Part shown: piece by piece, positions 53,001-61,015 of the stretch
Layout of the letters: every line of letters begins with the position of its first letter
How positions within the stretch are numbered: the stretch's first letter is position 1
Assembly (NCBI RefSeq): GCF_030269605.1
Contig: NZ_BSTQ01000021.1
Location: forward strand, 141,428 to 205,427
Length of the DNA stretch: 64,000 nt
Direction: 5' to 3'
DNA from: Lentzea sp. NBRC 105346
GTDB taxonomy: Bacteria > Actinomycetota > Actinomycetes > Mycobacteriales > Pseudonocardiaceae
Translations under genes and position numbers: made by a program
The notes under the pieces: model-generated
What the model was told of the DNA's origin: nothing
The model's database searches: none
Seen by the model: only the letters and a program-made list of their open reading frames with translations

Positions 53001-55000
53001 TGCTGCTGGACTTCCAGATCCGCGAGATCGACGGGATCCTGCACTTCAAGTGGGACTTCCTGGACGCGATGTTCCCCGAGGGTCTGATCGACGCGATGTT
53101 CAGCGCCTACGTGCGGTTGATCGAGCGGTTGATCCACGACGAGGCGCAGTGGCACGTCGAGCAGCCGCAGCTCGTGCCCGCGGAACAGCTGGCCTTGCGC
53201 GCCGAGGTGAACCGCACGGCCGCCGAGGTGCCTTCGAAACTCCTGCACGAACTGCTGCCCGAGTCCGAAGCGCCCGCCGTGATCGCGACCGACGGCACGC
53301 TCACGTTCAACGAACTGCGCGGATACGCGAACCGGATCGGCCGTGGCCTGCGGGAGGCCGGTGCCCAGCCGAACGAGCTGGTCGCCGTCGTGATGGAGAA
53401 GGGCTGGGAGCAGTACGCGGCCGCATACGGCGTGCTGGCGTCCGGAGCTGCCTATCTGCCGATCGACCCGACCGTGCCGGACGAACGACTGCGCTTCCTG
53501 CTCCAGGACGGCGAGGTGCGGTTCGTGCTGACCCAGCCGGGCCGGCGCGACATCCCGGACGCGTTCACGATCCACGATTTCGACGAGGTCCCGGACGAGA
53601 AGCTGGAGAGCGTCCAGCAGAACACCGATCTCGCCTACGTGATCTATACGTCCGGCTCGACCGGCAGGCCCAAGGGGGTCATGGTCGACCACCTCGGCGT
53701 CGTGAACATGTTGTCCGACATCAACAACCGGCTCGGCGTCGGACCGGACGACCGTGCGTTCGCGATCTCCGGGCTGCACTTCGACCTGTCCGTGTACGAC
53801 CTGTTCGGCGTGCTCGCCGCGGGTGGCTGCGCGGTCGTGCCGGAGCAGAACGAACGCCCCGACCCCGCGCACTGGCTGGACCTGGTGCGGCGGCACGGCG
53901 TCACGTTCTGGAACTCGGTGCCGGCGCTCGTGGAACTGTTGGCGGACAACGCCTCGCCCGGTGATCTCGACTCGCTGCGCACGGTCGTCATGGCCGGCGA
54001 CTGGATCCCGTTGACGCTCCCGGACCGCCTGCGTTCGTTGGCACCGGACGTGCGGGTGATCGGTTCCGGCGGCCCGACCGAGACGATCTGCTGGTCGGTG
54101 GTCAACCCCATCGGCGAGGTCTCGCCGGACTGGACGTCCATCCCGTACGGCAAGCCCATGACCAACCACCGCTACCACGTGCTCGACCAGCGCTGGCAGG
54201 ACCGCCCGACGTGGGTGCCCGGCCAGATCGTGGTCGGCAGCGACGTCGGCCTCGCGCACGGCTACTGGCGCGACGACGAGCGGACCAGGGAGAAGTTCTT
54301 CCGCCTGCCGTCCACCGGCGAACGGGTCTACGCGACCGGCGACCTCGGCCGGTACCTGCCGGACGGCAACATCGAGATCCTCGGCCGCGACGACTTCCAG
54401 GTGCAGGTCAACGGGCACCGCATCGAGCTCGGCGAGATCGAGTCGACCGCCGAACGTCACCCGGACGTGCAGTCGTGCGTCGTGGTCGCCCCGGACTCGG
54501 CCAGTGGCGCTCGTCGCCTGGTCTGCTTCGTGGTCGGGTCGGCCGAGATCGGTGACTTCCTTCGCGAGCACCTGCCCGCGTACATGGTGCCGCAGGACAT
54601 CCGCGCGCTCGACGAGTTCCCCTTGACCGGCAACGGAAAGGTCGACCGGCTCGCGCTCACGTCGATGGCCGGAGTGGTCGAGACGTCCGTCGATTCGATG
54701 TGCGGTCCGTTGGAGGCGCTGGTGACCGGTGTGTGCGCCGAGGTGCTGGAGCTCGAGGCGGTCGGCCCGCACGACAACTTCTTCCAGCTGGGCGGCGACT
54801 CGCTGACCGGGACGCGGTTCGCGAGCAAGCTCAACGAGACGTTCGACTCGGCGCTGTCCGTGCGGGACGTGTTCACCACGCCGACGTGCGCGCAGATCGC
54901 GGCCACGCTGGCCACCGACCCGCGGATCGTCGATTTCGCACAGGCGATCGCGGATCTGGCCGAACTGGAGGAGGAAGGCGTTCCCGTCGCCGGGAACTGA
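50054..55000 (+). CDS. Nonribosomal peptide synthetase, A-PCP-Cy-A-PCP
   Basis: A 1,648-aa synthetase. A1 (about 5-490; YTSGSTG at 156-162) lacks Asp at the GrsA-235 position (Gly by manual alignment), so its substrate may lack a normal alpha-amino group. PCP1 has GGDS (Ser553). A heterocyclisation domain (about 600-1040) shows DLLIMDAWS (740-748), the Cy DxxxxDxxS motif. A2 (about 1060-1540) begins Asp, Leu, Tyr, Asn at pocket positions 235/236/239/278, the cysteine-type start. PCP2 has GGDS (Ser1583). Predicted: acyl-Cys condensation and cyclisation to a thiazoline. No TE or reductase domain ends it. GTG 50054 has AAGGGTGG upstream. Confidence 0.9.
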   Translation: MQEYFHELVAQAARRDPRAIAVEQTRAGQKAELDFAHLDGFANRLAQHLRGLGVTAGDRVGLCLERSTASLVAQLAIFKLGAAVVLLDPEYPEARLAFMLDNAEAVALVTRDELLDRISLDRDFPVVLTDGDEWRNAPEVDPEVTVDDDTVCHVAYTSGSTGVPKAVLLRHGPLRTLVKTLIDQCGMTEGIRGTWLSSPGAGLVEVDCFPILAAGGTVCIPESDIAAKADALKDWLVEEEITHALLLTATAERTWNLAWPPRAKLRNVRIAGERLRSWPPDHLPFEVVNVYGSSEATVVTTCNLSAIGRTLTEDEKAHRAPPVGQPVPGVRVHVLNDEFQPVDTGTPGELFVSGASLSQGYLNRPEANDEKFLENPLEDDPNPVLYRTGDVARRWPDGTIEVVGRTDNEVKIRGYRVHLGEVESVLSQQPGVKQCAVTAQEHVEGERRLIGYIEADKTAPPLLNAVRRALKQQLPHFMVPAVLVVVDDMPISANGKIDRAALPAPPRTRPDLDVEFVEPRDDRERVLTNLWSDVLAIDEIGVLDNFFDLGGDSLSAIRLLTRITEELNVELGLTVLVENPSVAQLARKVETGVPPEEFPVITADGNRYEPFPLTETQQALWIGRGDAVDFGNVGCHGYFEWERDGLDVDRFQAAWRKLVQRHDMLRAIVLPDGTQKVLPVTDGDDIRVTDLRDADDAEAQALATREEMSHQVIDSDRWPLYDIRLSLLPGDKVRLHFGIDLLIMDAWSAFQVLFPDLIELYEDPDAELPPLDITFRDYVLQSKAALQNSEAYRRSREYWVSRVPNLPAAPDLPLVTNPKGEVKFDRRAHDVLPGEWNTLKERAKKAGVTPSGILVAAFAEVLRTWCKNDRFTINFPIFDRLPMHENIDRLLGDFTNTLLVAVEKTDGTFAERAKDIQEQMWSDLEHRHFNGVQVLRELLRQQQFAGLRPAMPIVVTSLLGHPPRRQVSALGRETHGISQTPQVLLDFQIREIDGILHFKWDFLDAMFPEGLIDAMFSAYVRLIERLIHDEAQWHVEQPQLVPAEQLALRAEVNRTAAEVPSKLLHELLPESEAPAVIATDGTLTFNELRGYANRIGRGLREAGAQPNELVAVVMEKGWEQYAAAYGVLASGAAYLPIDPTVPDERLRFLLQDGEVRFVLTQPGRRDIPDAFTIHDFDEVPDEKLESVQQNTDLAYVIYTSGSTGRPKGVMVDHLGVVNMLSDINNRLGVGPDDRAFAISGLHFDLSVYDLFGVLAAGGCAVVPEQNERPDPAHWLDLVRRHGVTFWNSVPALVELLADNASPGDLDSLRTVVMAGDWIPLTLPDRLRSLAPDVRVIGSGGPTETICWSVVNPIGEVSPDWTSIPYGKPMTNHRYHVLDQRWQDRPTWVPGQIVVGSDVGLAHGYWRDDERTREKFFRLPSTGERVYATGDLGRYLPDGNIEILGRDDFQVQVNGHRIELGEIESTAERHPDVQSCVVVAPDSASGARRLVCFVVGSAEIGDFLREHLPAYMVPQDIRALDEFPLTGNGKVDRLALTSMAGVVETSVDSMCGPLEALVTGVCAEVLELEAVGPHDNFFQLGGDSLTGTRFASKLNETFDSALSVRDVFTTPTCAQIAATLATDPRIVDFAQAIADLAELEEEGVPVAGN

Positions 55001-55012
55001 ACCCTCTCGCAG

Positions 55013-55040
55013 GCGGTCCTCACATGTCGGTGAGGACCGC
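55013..55040. terminator. Bidirectional terminator after NRPS
   Basis: Perfect 11-bp arms (GCGGTCCTCAC and GTGAGGACCGC) with a 6-nt loop, followed by TTT, lie just after the NRPS stop and overlap the stop codon of the convergent thioesterase. Confidence 0.75.
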
Positions 55041-55757
55041 TTTCGCGACTTCGCCTCGCTGACCGTCGAGGTAGAAGTGCCCGCCGTCGAACAGCCGCAG
55101 CCGGAACGGACCGCTCGTGTGGTCCGCCCAGGCCGCCAGCGTCGCGGACGGCACCTCGTCGTCGGTCAGGCCGCCGTACGCCGCGATCCCGCACGGCAGC
55201 GGTGGTTGTGGCGAGTACCGGTAGGTCTCGACGACCTCGAAGTCCGCGCGCAACGTCGGCAGGAACATCTCCAGCAGCTCGGGATCGGCCAGCAGCGCCT
55301 CGGGCGTGCCGCTGTAGCCGCGCAACCGTTCGACCAACCGCTCCCACGGCAGGTCGTGCACGAACTCGTAGCCCGGCGGATACGGCACGTGCGGCGCGGG
55401 CCGCCCGGAGACGATCAACCGGTCGGGCAGCCGTCGCGCGGTGCGGCGCAGGTGTCTGGCCAGCTCGAACGCCACCAGCGCGCCCATGCTGTGCCCGAAG
55501 AACACGAGCCGGCGCTCGCCGACGTCGAGGGTGTCGGCCAGCTCCTCGGCGACCGCGGGCACGAGCTCGGCCAGCTTGCGGTGCGGTGGTTCGGCGATCC
55601 GCGCCTCGCGGCCGGGCAGCCGCACGATCACCAGCTCGGCGTGCGGTGCGAGCAGCGGCGCGAACGCCCGGAAGCTCGCGGCGCCGGACCCGGCGTTGGG
55701 AAAGCAGACGACGCGCGTCGGCGCGTCCGGATTCTCCTGCGGTGTCAACACGTTCAT
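55020..55757 (-). CDS. Type II thioesterase (canonical triad)
   Basis: A 245-aa stand-alone thioesterase. Ser90 in FFGHSMGA, Asp in LTDDEVP, and His in DGGHFYL: a complete hydrolytic triad, unlike the two Cys-type relatives at 27 kb. Such proteins clear mis-primed or stalled acyl groups from carrier proteins. As no NRPS here ends in a TE domain, it could also release the product. It is divergent from the lone condensation-domain gene, with a palindromic box between them. Confidence 0.88.
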   Translation of the reverse strand: MNVLTPQENPDAPTRVVCFPNAGSGAASFRAFAPLLAPHAELVIVRLPGREARIAEPPHRKLAELVPAVAEELADTLDVGERRLVFFGHSMGALVAFELARHLRRTARRLPDRLIVSGRPAPHVPYPPGYEFVHDLPWERLVERLRGYSGTPEALLADPELLEMFLPTLRADFEVVETYRYSPQPPLPCGIAAYGGLTDDEVPSATLAAWADHTSGPFRLRLFDGGHFYLDGQRGEVAKAVLTDM

Positions 55758-55778
55758 CGTGCGGGTGTAGCGCGGACC

Positions 55779-55802
55779 GGTTACGTAACCCGCGCCGAAC
55801 CC
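55779..55802. promoter_or_regulatory. Candidate SARP-type box, divergent TE/C promoter
   Basis: GGTTACGTAACC (55779-55790) followed by GTAACCC (55785) and CGAACCC (55796) eleven bases apart, the same layout as at 15527-15550. Located between the divergent thioesterase and condensation genes. Confidence 0.5.
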
Positions 55803-55823
55803 CGGTCGGACACGCTGGCTCGC

Positions 55824-56987
55824 GTGACTCTGTCCGACGAACGACGCGAACTCCTCCGGTTGCTGGCGGCGCGCAAACCCACGACGCCCGGCCAGCTCCG
55901 GTTCTGGCGGCTGCACCAGCGGGATCCGCGGGATCCGGCGTACAGCTGGCCGTGGGCGGTGCGCCTGCCGTCACCCGTGGACGTGGCGCGGCTGCGGCGG
56001 GCGCTGGACACCGTGCTCGCCCGGCACGAGCTGCTGACCTCGTGCTTCTCCGCGGACGACGACGGACTGTGGCAGACGGCGTGCGGCGGCCCGGAGCTGC
56101 GGATGCTCGACGCGGACGTACAGACCGCGCTGCGTGCGGACAACGAGCTGCCGTTCCGGCTCGACGCGGAGCCGCCGATCCGGGTCACGCTGCTACCCGG
56201 CGACGTGCTGCTGGTGAACGTGCACAACATCGCCAACGACGGCTGGTCGATGCGCGTCTTCCTGGACGACCTGATGCGTGCCTACACCGGTTCGGCACTC
56301 CCGGAACCGACGCTGCAGTACCACGAACACGCCGCGCGGCAACGGAAATGGCTCGACGGACCGGAAGCCGCCCGCCAGCTCGCGTACTGGGAGCGGCGGC
56401 TCGACGGGCTGGAGATCCGCAACGGGACATCGTCTCAGTCCACTGTGGAACGAGTGCGGATTCCACGCGAGACGGCCGAAGCGGTGCGCGAGCTGGGCCG
56501 AAAGTGTAAGGCGACGCCGTTCATGACGTTGTTCGGGCTCTTCGCCGGGATGCACGACCAGAAGGAGATCGCGATCGGCACGTCGGTGTCCGGCCGCACA
56601 CCGGAGGTCGAGCGCACCATCGGGTACTTCGTCAACCGGATCGTGCTGCGGATGAACACGCGCGGCTCGGTCGAGGACGTCGTCGGCCGCGCTCGCACCA
56701 TGGCGCTGGAGGCGTTCGCCCACTCGGCCGTGCCGTTCGAGCACCTCGTGGAACGCCTGTACCCCAACGAGTACCTGACGCCCGCGCCGCTGGTCGACGT
56801 GATGTTCGTGCTCGACTCACCGCGCGGGCCCGTGATCGAACCGGAGTACCGGACGTCGAAGTTCACGCTGGTCGTGAACGTGCAGCCGGTCGAGGACGGC
56901 CTCGTCGTCGAGGCGCACCACCCGTCGGGCGCGTCGCACGGCGTGCTGCGGGACTACGCCCAACTGCTGAAAGGCCTGACCACATGA
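55824..56987 (+). CDS. Stand-alone condensation-domain protein with altered active site
   Basis: A 387-aa condensation-fold protein. The usual HHxxxDG reads HNIANDG (134-140): the first His is present but the catalytic second His is Asn135. RPTPEVE-like SGRTPEVERTIGYFVN and VPFEHLVERL are intact, so the fold should be preserved. It is shorter than a full C domain (about 430-450 aa). It may be a non-catalytic docking/scaffold domain, or use another mechanism. It starts at GTG 55824. Its last codons are duplicated downstream, followed by the DAHP synthase gene. Confidence 0.82.
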   Translation: MTLSDERRELLRLLAARKPTTPGQLRFWRLHQRDPRDPAYSWPWAVRLPSPVDVARLRRALDTVLARHELLTSCFSADDDGLWQTACGGPELRMLDADVQTALRADNELPFRLDAEPPIRVTLLPGDVLLVNVHNIANDGWSMRVFLDDLMRAYTGSALPEPTLQYHEHAARQRKWLDGPEAARQLAYWERRLDGLEIRNGTSSQSTVERVRIPRETAEAVRELGRKCKATPFMTLFGLFAGMHDQKEIAIGTSVSGRTPEVERTIGYFVNRIVLRMNTRGSVEDVVGRARTMALEAFAHSAVPFEHLVERLYPNEYLTPAPLVDVMFVLDSPRGPVIEPEYRTSKFTLVVNVQPVEDGLVVEAHHPSGASHGVLRDYAQLLKGLTT

Positions 56988-57087
56988 GCGGGATCATTCC
57001 GAGCGAGACATGCGCTTCGCGGCCGCCGGCCCGCCCACGGCACGCCCGTCCGACGCCATCGAACTGCTGAAAGGCCTGACCACATGA
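56962..57087. repeat. 100-bp tandem duplication at a gene junction
   Basis: A 26-bp perfect repeat (56962-56987 and 57062-57087), offset exactly 100 bp, holds the end of the condensation gene and its ATGA overlap. After the first copy, a 28-codon remnant starting MSGIIPSETCA resembles the start of the DAHP synthase (MIVIMLSEACA), then stops. The junction was therefore duplicated and the first copy decayed. Confidence 0.8.
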
Positions 57088-58145
57088 TCGTCATCATGCT
57101 GAGCGAGGCGTGCGCGCCCGTCGACCGCCGCCGGATCATCGACACCGTGCAGTTCGCGGGTACCGGGCTGCGCGTGCACACGCCGGCCCTGCTGTCGCTC
57201 TCCGGTGACCACAAGAAGATCGCCGCCCTGCTCGCCGACGAGCCGTGCGTCCTGGACGTGGCGAAGCTACCCGCCGCCTACCCGCGGTCCGCGCGCCTCA
57301 AGGGCCGGCCGCGCACCACGCCGGTCCCCCTCGGCAACGCCGACGTCGGCGAGGACTTCACGGTGATCGCGGGCCCGTGTTCGGTGGAGAACCGCAGCCA
57401 GCTGCTGACCATCGCGGGTGCCGTCAAGGCCGCCGGGGCGCACGCGTTGCGGGCCGGGGCATTCAAGCCGCGCACGTCGCCGTACTCCTTTCATGGCCTG
57501 GGCGTGCCGGGCCTGCGGCTGCTCGCCGAGGCACGCGAGCTGACCGGCCTGCCGGTGGTGACCGAGGTGGTCGACGTGCGCGACATCGAGGTCGTCGCCG
57601 AGCACGTCGACATGATCCAGATCGGCGCACGCAACATGCAGAACTACACGCTGCTGCGCGAGGCCGGCCGCACCCGCGTGCCGGTGCTGATGAAACGGGG
57701 TCTGTCCGCGTCCGTCGACGAGACGCTGCTCGCGTCGGAGTACCTGCTGGACGGCGGCAACGAGCAGGTCGTGCTGTGCGAGCGCGGGATCCGGACGTTC
57801 GAGTCGAGCTACCGGTTCACTTTGGACCTGGGCGCGGTCGCGGTGCTGAAGGAACGCACGCACCTGCCGGTGATCGTCGACCCGAGTCACGCTGCGGGAG
57901 CCAGTGGCAGGGTGGTGCCACTGGCTTTGGCCGCGGCTGCGGTCGGGGCGGACGGGATCATAGTTGAAAGTCACCACGACCCGGCGGCCGCGTTGTGCGA
58001 TGGTGCGCAAGCGTTGCCGGTCGGTGACCTGCCGGACCTGATGTCCCGGCTCGTGCACGCCTGCACCGCCGCAGGACGATCACTGCGGTTCGAGACCGGT
58101 GATCAGGTTCGCGGCGGCGGCCTTCTTGATCGCGTCCACTCGTGA
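57084..58145 (+). CDS. aroF: DAHP synthase (type I, aroF/T. maritima-like)
   Basis: A 353-aa enzyme condensing phosphoenolpyruvate and erythrose-4-phosphate, the first step of the shikimate pathway. An N-terminal ferredoxin-like regulatory domain (about 1-75) precedes the barrel with IAGPCSVEN, GAFKPRTSPYSFHGLG, IGARNMQNY, LMKRGLS and VDPSHAAG. A cluster copy raises chorismate supply, fitting the anthranilate-type genes at 17.5-19.5 kb. The C-terminal tail (RFETGDQVRGGG...) overlaps the convergent response-regulator gene by 66 bp, so it may be a recent extension. Confidence 0.9.
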   Translation: MIVIMLSEACAPVDRRRIIDTVQFAGTGLRVHTPALLSLSGDHKKIAALLADEPCVLDVAKLPAAYPRSARLKGRPRTTPVPLGNADVGEDFTVIAGPCSVENRSQLLTIAGAVKAAGAHALRAGAFKPRTSPYSFHGLGVPGLRLLAEARELTGLPVVTEVVDVRDIEVVAEHVDMIQIGARNMQNYTLLREAGRTRVPVLMKRGLSASVDETLLASEYLLDGGNEQVVLCERGIRTFESSYRFTLDLGAVAVLKERTHLPVIVDPSHAAGASGRVVPLALAAAAVGADGIIVESHHDPAAALCDGAQALPVGDLPDLMSRLVHACTAAGRSLRFETGDQVRGGGLLDRVHS

Positions 58146-58724
58146 CACGGCGTCGAGCTTCGCGTAGATGTTCGTGAGGTGCCGTTTCACCGTGCCCTCG
58201 CTGATGAACAGCGCCGACGCGATCTGCGCGTTGCTCATCGCCTTCGCCACCAGCCGCAGCACGTCCAGCTCCCGCGCGGAGAGCGGGCTTTCCCGTACGT
58301 CGGGCGGTTCGAGGGCGTCCATGGTTTCGCGCGGAATGGAAAGGACGACGTTCTCGCGGTTGCGGCTGACCGAACGCACCGCGGCGACGAGCTGTTCGCG
58401 GGCGATGTTCTTGACCAGGTAGGCCGCGGCGCCGGTCTGCAGCAGATCGCGGACGACGCCCGCGCTGTCGTGCATGGTCAGGATGATCACGTTGATGTCG
58501 GGATGCGACTCCCGCAGCCGCTGGATCACGGCCTTGGCGCCCGGACCGGGCATCTCGACGTCGAGCAGCACGACGTCGGGGTGGTGCCGGTCGACGAGCT
58601 CGATCGCCTCGTCGCCGCTGGAGCCCTCACCGACGACCTCGAAGTCGGGGTCGGTCGAGAGCAGTTCGCGCAGACCCTCGCGGAACAGGGTGTGGTCGTC
58701 CGCGAGCACGATGCGGACGGTCAT
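58080..58724 (-). CDS. NarL/LuxR-type response regulator
   Basis: A 214-aa two-domain regulator. Receiver domain: DD pair (Asp9, Asp10), phosphoacceptor Asp54 in VVLLDVEMPG, and Lys105. LuxR helix-turn-helix: LSARELDVLRLVAKAMSNAQIASALFISEGTVKRH. It overlaps the histidine kinase gene by ATGA. It probably controls part of the cluster or the SARP gene; targets are unknown. Confidence 0.92.
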   Translation of the reverse strand: MTVRIVLADDHTLFREGLRELLSTDPDFEVVGEGSSGDEAIELVDRHHPDVVLLDVEMPGPGAKAVIQRLRESHPDINVIILTMHDSAGVVRDLLQTGAAAYLVKNIAREQLVAAVRSVSRNRENVVLSIPRETMDALEPPDVRESPLSARELDVLRLVAKAMSNAQIASALFISEGTVKRHLTNIYAKLDAVSRVDAIKKAAAANLITGLEPQ

Positions 58725-59824
58725 GCGTCGTCCAGCCAGGGCAGGGACACCGTGACCGTGGTGCCCTCGCCGAGCACGCTCGTCACGGACAGCGTGCCGC
58801 CGAGCAGTTCCACACGTTCGCGCATCGACTCGAGCCCGATGCCGGATGCCAGACCCAGCTTATGGGTGTCGAACCCGCAGCCGTCGTCGCGCACGACCGC
58901 CTGCAGCTGACCGCCGGTGGCATCGATCTCGACGTCGACCCGTTTCGGGCCGGCGTGCAGCAACGCGTTTCGGGCCGCCTCGCGCAGCACCAGGTACAGC
59001 TCCTCGACGACCTCGGACGGCAGGTTCGTCACGTCGCCCGTCACGGTCACGGTGTGGGTCATGCCGAACGGCGCGTGCGCGTCCAGGTAGTTGCAGAGCG
59101 CGACCTCCAGGCCGCCGGCCTCGGCGGCGGACTCGCGCAACTCGGTGGCCAGGTGTCTGATCACGTCGAACGCGTCGTTGAGCACGTCCTGCGCGGCCTT
59201 GAGCTTCGCCCGCGCCCGGTCCGGGTCCTGCGTCACGTACACGTCGTGCAGCTGCAGATGCTGCAGCGCGTTGCCGACGGAGTGCGCGACCCGGTCGTGC
59301 AGCTCGCGGGCGATGCGGTGCCGTTCGTCCTCATGCGAGCTGTTGACCTTCTTCAGCAGGTAGCTCGCGTAGGCCACCGAGCCCTGCGCGATGCGCGCCA
59401 TGATCGACCGGTGCAGCGCCCGGCTCGCCTCGAGCACCTCGGGTTCGCCGTGCCCGGACCGGTGCAGCTCCTCGACCACGACGGGGAGGGTGACCTCGAA
59501 CAACGCGACGGCGGCGCGCACCGATTCGAGGGGATGAATGGCGTGCCCGGCCCGGTTCGCACCGATCTCGCCGCTCAGCACGGGCTGCGGCTCGGCCGGA
59601 CAATGCGCGACCGCGGCGGCGACGTCCGAGAGCACGGTCGCCGACTGCTGGACCAGCTGCTCGCGTACGTCCGGCAGCACAATGAGCGGACTGCGTTCTC
59701 GCCTAAGTCTTGCGGTAAACGCTTCGGCTACTTCTTGATGGACTTCTGCGCGGAACCCCGGACGCCGCCCCGTTAATCGACCGTCGGTCACCGCTGCCCT
59801 CCCCCCGGAACAGCCCGTGCTCAT
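58721..59824 (-). CDS. Cytosolic sensor histidine kinase (HisKA_3)
   Basis: A 367-aa kinase. A DUF-like N-terminal helical region (about 30-185) is followed by the HisKA_3 box DERHRIARELHDRVAHSVGN with the phosphoaccepting His and a HATPase domain with EAARNALLHA, DDGCGFD and GIGLESMRERVELLGG. No membrane helix is visible, so it senses a cytoplasmic signal. The ATG at 59824 is chosen; the open frame upstream overlaps the UbiA gene and looks non-coding. It is partner of the regulator downstream. Confidence 0.85.
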   Translation of the reverse strand: MSTGCSGGRAAVTDGRLTGRRPGFRAEVHQEVAEAFTARLRRERSPLIVLPDVREQLVQQSATVLSDVAAAVAHCPAEPQPVLSGEIGANRAGHAIHPLESVRAAVALFEVTLPVVVEELHRSGHGEPEVLEASRALHRSIMARIAQGSVAYASYLLKKVNSSHEDERHRIARELHDRVAHSVGNALQHLQLHDVYVTQDPDRARAKLKAAQDVLNDAFDVIRHLATELRESAAEAGGLEVALCNYLDAHAPFGMTHTVTVTGDVTNLPSEVVEELYLVLREAARNALLHAGPKRVDVEIDATGGQLQAVVRDDGCGFDTHKLGLASGIGLESMRERVELLGGTLSVTSVLGEGTTVTVSLPWLDDA

Positions 59825-59859
59825 CTCGTCACGGTGTGTGATATCGCGTTCTGCTCTAG

Positions 59860-60792
59860 TCACACTAACATCGCGGATTGCCAATTCAAGATCATGGAGA
59901 GCATTAGTGTCAGATGTGCGCAGTACTGCGTAATCATGAAGACTCGGTATGGGCGCCGACGGCGGAAGCGATCCCCGTGACTCATCGGAGCGGCCGCCAC
60001 GATTGCGAGGACCACCGAACCCGCGCACACGACCATCCCAACCGGTGCGAGCGCGGGCACCCACATCAGACTGGCGCCGAGAAATCCCCATCCGACCGCG
60101 CTCGCCGCAATGGCCATGATGATGCGCGCGGCGCGGTCACCAAGCACGACGGGCAACGTCCGCCGCCCGGCGACGCGGTCCCCGTCGACGTCCGAGAGAT
60201 CCTTTGTCGCACCACCGCACCCCATCCACAGCGACATCGCTCCCCCGAACACGAGCAGCGACGGTCCAATGTGGCCGGCGCCCGTCGCGGTCCAGCCGGC
60301 CAGATAGGTGAGGCTGCCCAACATTACGACAGCGCCGAAGAATCCCGGCACATTCCCCTTTAGTGGGAACGGTCCCATCGAGTAGGCGTACCCGATGCCG
60401 AGCTGGAGCACGACCAGCAGGCACACCCACGGTGAGATCAACGCGGCGACGCAGAGCGACGCCGTGCACAGCACCCCGACGATCGCGCCGGCCGCGCGCA
60501 CCGGCAGCAGGCCGGACGCAATCGGCCGCTCCGATCCGTTCTCGCGATCCTCGACGATGTCCGCGATGCCGTTCATGACGTACACAGCCCACATGGCGGC
60601 CACCCAGCACGCCAATACCGCGAACCCAGTCGGCCAAACTGCTCCATTGGCGTGAAAATCGGCGAGCAGCGCACCACAGGTGAACCGCAGAGCGAAGATG
60701 CCCTGCACCACCGGGCGTGCTTCCAGCCAACTCAGCCGAATATGTTTGAGCGTAACCCTTTCAGCTACTCTGGTTTTCTCTGCCAAGATCAT
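59860..60792 (-). CDS. UbiA-family prenyltransferase
   Basis: A 310-aa integral membrane protein with about eight helices and both Asp-rich motifs: NGIADIVEDRENGSERP (first NDxxD-like) and KDLSDVDGDRVAGRRT. It transfers a prenyl chain to an aromatic or similar acceptor at the membrane. Within this cluster, an aromatic (for example anthranilate-derived) acceptor is possible, but UbiA enzymes of other pathways cannot be excluded. The ATG at 60792 fits the first polar segment; an in-frame TTG exists at 60876. It is divergent from the SARP gene. Confidence 0.85.
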   Translation of the reverse strand: MILAEKTRVAERVTLKHIRLSWLEARPVVQGIFALRFTCGALLADFHANGAVWPTGFAVLACWVAAMWAVYVMNGIADIVEDRENGSERPIASGLLPVRAAGAIVGVLCTASLCVAALISPWVCLLVVLQLGIGYAYSMGPFPLKGNVPGFFGAVVMLGSLTYLAGWTATGAGHIGPSLLVFGGAMSLWMGCGGATKDLSDVDGDRVAGRRTLPVVLGDRAARIIMAIAASAVGWGFLGASLMWVPALAPVGMVVCAGSVVLAIVAAAPMSHGDRFRRRRPYRVFMITQYCAHLTLMLSMILNWQSAMLV

Positions 60793-61015
60793 GCCGACCC
60801 CCTGGATACAGGCCTTCTTGGACACTCGAAGCCTATCGGTAGAATCGGCTGGCGCCACCCGGGACGTCTTTGACAAAACGAACTACGACCAAGGTGGTAG
60901 TGCGACTACGACCTTCTGGACATCCCAGCTTTTCCCGGCTCGTTCCACTTGTTCGGACCGTGACGACCGCCATATTGTCGAGTCAAAAGCCGAGCTGCGG
61001 GGAAAGGCGTCGACA
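60793..61015. promoter_or_regulatory. UbiA/SARP divergent promoter region
   Basis: This 223-bp gap is less GC-rich than its neighbours. It contains the direct repeat ACTACGACC (60882-60890 and 60905-60913, 23 bp apart) and a nearby GGTGGTAGT that is a partial inverted match. It presumably holds both divergent promoters; the GTTA heptamers found at other cluster promoters are not seen here, suggesting the SARP gene has different control. Confidence 0.4.

Noticed and set aside
50930..54772. A 1,280-codon minus-strand open frame opposite the NRPS
   Set aside because: Composition is typical of the antisense of high-GC coding sequence, and the NRPS on the plus strand has all domain motifs intact.
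50054..55000. Reading the central domain as an ordinary LCL condensation domain
   Set aside because: The motif is DLLIMDAWS (DxxxxDxxS) and the N-terminal region is typical of heterocyclisation domains; no HHxxxDG is present.
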